Positions 1 through 7,510 of a stretch of 7,510 bases of DNA are shown piece by piece. Where the stretch lies: contig JAHEKO010000183.1 of the NCBI GenBank assembly GCA_024638355.1, positions 1-7,510 on the forward strand, given 5' to 3'. The translations under genes and the position numbers were made by a program. Under the pieces are notes generated by a model. The model saw only the letters and a program-made list of their open reading frames with translations. It had not been told where the DNA came from and made no database searches. Origin of the DNA: Acidobacteriota bacterium (GTDB taxonomy: Bacteria > Acidobacteriota > Thermoanaerobaculia > Multivoradales > JAHEKO01). The first letter of the stretch is position 1; each line of letters opens with the position of its first letter.

Positions 1-2
1 TC

Positions 3-1253
3 GCGGCCACGCGGCTGGGCGGCCTGCACGGCTACGGCGACGACGGCGCCTGGGCGCCCCTCGGCGGCGCCGTCACCGGGTTCACCAAGACCTTCAAGCG
101 CGAGCGCCCCGGCGCCCTCGTCAAGGCGGTCGATTTCGCTCCCAGCCGCAAGACCAAGGCGCTGGCCAGGCGCCTGATCGACGAGACTCTGCGCGATCCG
201 GGAGCGGTCGAGATCGGCTACCAGAGAGGCCGGCGCTGGACGATCGCGGTGCGCGAGGAGGAGGTCGGCGACGCGGCCGCCGGCCTGGAGCTGGGCAGCG
301 ACAGCGTCTTCGTGGTCACCGGCGCCGCCGGCAGCATCGTGTCGGCCATCGTCGCCGATCTGGCGGCCGCGTCGGGCGGCACCTTCCATCTGCTCGACAT
401 CGCCCCCGAGCCCGATCCCGGCGACCCCGACCTCGCGCGCTTCGCCGAGGATCGCGACGGGCTCAAGCTCGAGATCTTCGAGCGGATCAAGGCGAGCGGC
501 GAGCGCGCCACCCCGGCCAAGGTCGAGCGCCAGCTGGCCGGCCTCGAGCGCCGGCAGGCCGCTCTGGCCGCGGTCGAGGCGGTCGAGCGGTCGGGCGGCA
601 CGGCCGTCTACCACAGCGTCAACCTGCTCGATCCCGAGGCCGTCGGCGGGGTCGTCGAGCGCGTTCGCGCCGACCACGACCGCGTCGACGTTCTGCTGCA
701 CGCGGCCGGCCTCGAGATCAGTCACATGCTGCCGGACAAGGACCCGGCGGAGTTCGCCCGGGTGTTCGACGTCAAGGCCCGCGGCTGGTTCCATCTGATG
801 CGGGCGCTGGGCGACATGCCGCTCGGCGCGGTGGTCGCCTTCAGCTCGATTGCCGGCCGTTTCGGCAACGCCGGCCAGGCGGACTACGCCTCAGCCAACG
901 ACCTCCTGTGCAAGCTCTGCGCCTCGCTGCGCGCGCGGCGGCCCGAGACCGACGCGCTGGCCGTCGACTGGACCGCCTGGGGCGAGATCGGCATGGCGAC
1001 CCGCGGCTCGATTCCCAAGATGATGGAGATGGCGGGCATCGACATGTTGCCGCCGGCGATCGGAGTTCCGGCCATCCGGCGCGAGCTGGCCTCGGGTCGG
1101 CGATCGGGCGAGGTGGTGATCGGCCAGCGCCTCGGCGTGCTGATGGACGAGTGGCATCCGACCGGAGGCTTCGATCTCCGAGCCGTAGCCGAGCGGACCG
1201 GCGGTCTGCTGACCGGCGCGGTGCGAGCCATGGGGCTCTACTCCGGCCTCACG
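3..1253 (+). other. Ketoreductase (KR) domain region, structural plus catalytic halves
   Basis: Residues 1-95 contain a G-G-L-x-G-Y-G-D-D-G stretch and a later F-T-K-T-F-K-R-E segment. These fit the pre-KR structural subdomain of PUFA-type KRs. The Rossmann core follows. Its nucleotide loop TGAAGSIV lacks the third glycine of the usual pattern. Spacing of the catalytic residues is exactly that of modular PKS KRs: Lys258 in DVKARG is 37 before Tyr295, Ser282 in FSSIAGRFGN is 13 before it, and Asn299 is 4 after it. Between the second beta-alpha unit and the Asn-Leu-Leu-Asp strand sits a charged helical insert at about residues 147-200, with an A-T-P motif near 169-171. Inserts of this kind occur in PfaA-type KRs, from memory of the family. 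Confidence 0.85.
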
Positions 1254-2093
1254 GTCGAAAGCTCGCTCGACCCGGCCGAGCAGCCCTTCCTCTACGATCA
1301 TCAGATCGACGGGGTCCCGGTGCTGCCCGGGGTCATGGGCGTGGAGGCGTTCGCCCAGGCCGCGAAGCTGCTCTTCGCCGATCACCACGTGGTCGCGGTG
1401 GAGGATGTCCGCTTCCACTCGCCCTTCAAGTTCTACCGGCACGAGCCGCGCACCGTCACGGTGCAGGCGCGCTTTCGAGCGGAAGGCGACGAGATCGTCG
1501 CCGACTGCCGGCTCCTCGGCAGCCGTCAGCTCCACAAGCAGCCGCAACCGGTCGTCACCGAGCACTTCACCGCGCGCGTGCGGCTGGCGCTCGAACCGCT
1601 GGCGGGAGCCGAGCTGGCCTGGCCGGCCGGCGGCGACGGCGCGCGCGTCGAGGCCGGCGACATCTACCGGATCTACTTCCACGGCGACGCCTACCGCGTG
1701 CTGGAAAACGCCTGGGCGAGCAACGGCGAGGCGGTGGGGCTGATGCCGGCCGAGCTGCCGGCCAACCACTCGCCGGCGGAGGCGCCGACGGTCACCGCGC
1801 CGCGGCTGGCCGAGCTGGTCTTCCAGACGGCGGGCCTCTGGGAGCTGGGCCGCGACGGCCGCTTCGGCCTGCCGATGGCGATCGACCGGGTCAGCTGGCT
1901 CCGTCCCGCGGGCGGCGCCAACGGGCGCTTCTGCGCCGTGGTCCGCCCCGGCAGCGAAGCGGGGAGCTTCGACGCCCTGGTGATCGACGAGAGCGGCTCC
2001 GTGCACCTCGATCTGCGCGGCTACCGCTCGGTCGAGATGCCCGTCGGTCTCGGTGACGACGAGCTGGCGCCGGTCCGCTCGGCGATGAGGTGA
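3..2093 (+). CDS. PUFA-synthase (PfaA)-like type I PKS/FAS, C-terminal part with KR and DH domains (5' partial)
   Basis: The frame is open from the left edge (first full codon at 3) to TGA at 2091-2093, so the true start is upstream. The GTG at 249 lies inside the conserved KR region and is not a start. Numbering from the first visible codon, residues 1-95 look like the structural half of a KR. Residues ~100-385 are the catalytic KR, with cofactor motif TGAAGSIV (106-113) and tetrad Lys258, Ser282, Tyr295, Asn299. Residues ~418-690 are a PKS-type DH with HxxxGxxxxP (His433, Gly437, Pro442). The KR would reduce beta-ketoacyl-ACP with NADPH and the DH would dehydrate the product, in the cytosol. 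KR before DH, with no visible C-terminal phosphopantetheinyl transferase, resembles PfaA rather than modular PKS or enediyne PksE. The next gene, a carboxylase, probably supplies its extender. KR and DH calls are firm; the PfaA-like assignment is inference, since KS, AT and ACP are out of view. Confidence 0.88.
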   Translation, partial: AATRLGGLHGYGDDGAWAPLGGAVTGFTKTFKRERPGALVKAVDFAPSRKTKALARRLIDETLRDPGAVEIGYQRGRRWTIAVREEEVGDAAAGLELGSDSVFVVTGAAGSIVSAIVADLAAASGGTFHLLDIAPEPDPGDPDLARFAEDRDGLKLEIFERIKASGERATPAKVERQLAGLERRQAALAAVEAVERSGGTAVYHSVNLLDPEAVGGVVERVRADHDRVDVLLHAAGLEISHMLPDKDPAEFARVFDVKARGWFHLMRALGDMPLGAVVAFSSIAGRFGNAGQADYASANDLLCKLCASLRARRPETDALAVDWTAWGEIGMATRGSIPKMMEMAGIDMLPPAIGVPAIRRELASGRRSGEVVIGQRLGVLMDEWHPTGGFDLRAVAERTGGLLTGAVRAMGLYSGLTVESSLDPAEQPFLYDHQIDGVPVLPGVMGVEAFAQAAKLLFADHHVVAVEDVRFHSPFKFYRHEPRTVTVQARFRAEGDEIVADCRLLGSRQLHKQPQPVVTEHFTARVRLALEPLAGAELAWPAGGDGARVEAGDIYRIYFHGDAYRVLENAWASNGEAVGLMPAELPANHSPAEAPTVTAPRLAELVFQTAGLWELGRDGRFGLPMAIDRVSWLRPAGGANGRFCAVVRPGSEAGSFDALVIDESGSVHLDLRGYRSVEMPVGLGDDELAPVRSAMR
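1254..2060 (+). other. PKS-type dehydratase (DH, double hot-dog) domain
   Basis: The first hot-dog half has the signature His-x3-Gly-x4-Pro at His433, Gly437 and Pro442 (DHQIDGVPVLPG), with His433 the expected catalytic base. The second half carries a segment PRLAELVFQTAG. The position of the catalytic acid in the usual D-x-x-x-Q/H motif is occupied by Glu604, four before Gln608, so the acid appears to be Glu instead of Asp. The domain ends about 10 residues before the stop codon, so the protein ends with DH and carries no extra C-terminal domain. In PUFA synthases the DH after the KR of PfaA works with the FabA-like DHs of PfaC. Whether such partners exist here cannot be seen. Confidence 0.78.
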
Positions 2094-2108
2094 TCCGCGG
2101 GTGACGCG
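2087..2108 (+). promoter_or_regulatory. Intergenic junction with ribosome-binding sequences for the carboxylase gene
   Basis: Only 15 bases separate TGA (2091-2093) from ATG 2109. Two Shine-Dalgarno-like stretches are visible. GAGGTGA at 2087-2093 overlaps the upstream stop codon but lies 15 nt from the ATG, which is long. GGGTGA at 2099-2104 is 4 nt from the ATG and better placed. There is no room for a separate promoter or terminator, so co-transcription and possibly translational coupling are expected. This spacing supports ATG 2109 as the start. The frame is open back to the TGA but offers no other ATG, GTG or TTG there. Confidence 0.55.

Positions 2109-7510
<5,402 letters not shown>

Noticed and set aside
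249..251. GTG at 249 as the start of the KR-DH protein
   Set aside because: The same frame is open to the left edge and encodes recognisable pre-KR sequence there. Starting at 249 would cut the structural half off the KR.
908..2056. 382-codon + strand open frame within the KR-DH gene
   Set aside because: It overlaps the KR and DH coding sequence in another frame, with a low-complexity Arg/Gly/Ala composition and no domain.
2094..2108. Possible terminator or promoter between the genes
   Set aside because: Fifteen bases cannot hold a hairpin plus T-run or a separated -35/-10 pair; only ribosome-binding sequence is supportable.

Overview
The window is uniformly GC-rich (roughly 70% by eye) and fully coding on the + strand. 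Strong G/C third-position bias and long, tightly packed multidomain enzymes fit a high-GC bacterium such as Myxococcota or Acidobacteriota. That placement is inferred from composition and gene type, because the window holds no taxonomic marker. Both genes run off an edge of the window.

Region 1 (3-2093) is the C-terminal ~696 codons of a large type I polyketide/fatty-acid synthase. It carries a ketoreductase (KR) with a complete catalytic tetrad, then a hot-dog dehydratase (DH). The order KR then DH is the reverse of ordinary modular PKSs. It matches PfaA of polyunsaturated fatty acid (PUFA) synthases and, apart from their extra C-terminal domain, enediyne PKSs. The start, and any KS, AT and ACP domains, lie upstream.

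Region 2 (2109-7510) is one uninterrupted reading frame of at least 1800 codons, still open at the right edge. It encodes a single-chain biotin-dependent acyl-CoA carboxylase. Domains in order are biotin carboxylase, a BT-like linker, biotin carboxyl carrier domain (biotinyl Lys629), a ~615-residue central region resembling the ACC-central region of eukaryotic acetyl-CoA carboxylase, and a carboxyltransferase with both N (beta-like) and C (alpha-like) halves. This is the eukaryotic ACC layout in bacterial DNA. Most bacteria use separate AccA/B/C/D subunits or two-subunit acyl-CoA carboxylases.

The genes are 15 bp apart and almost certainly co-transcribed. The natural reading is that the carboxylase makes malonyl-CoA (or a substituted malonyl-CoA) as extender for the neighbouring PUFA-synthase-like enzyme. 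The pairing of a KR-DH-type iterative synthase with its own eukaryote-like ACC is the most interesting point here. I see no RNA gene, mobile element, CRISPR array, terminator or extended non-coding stretch. Long open frames on the minus strand are codon-phase shadows.
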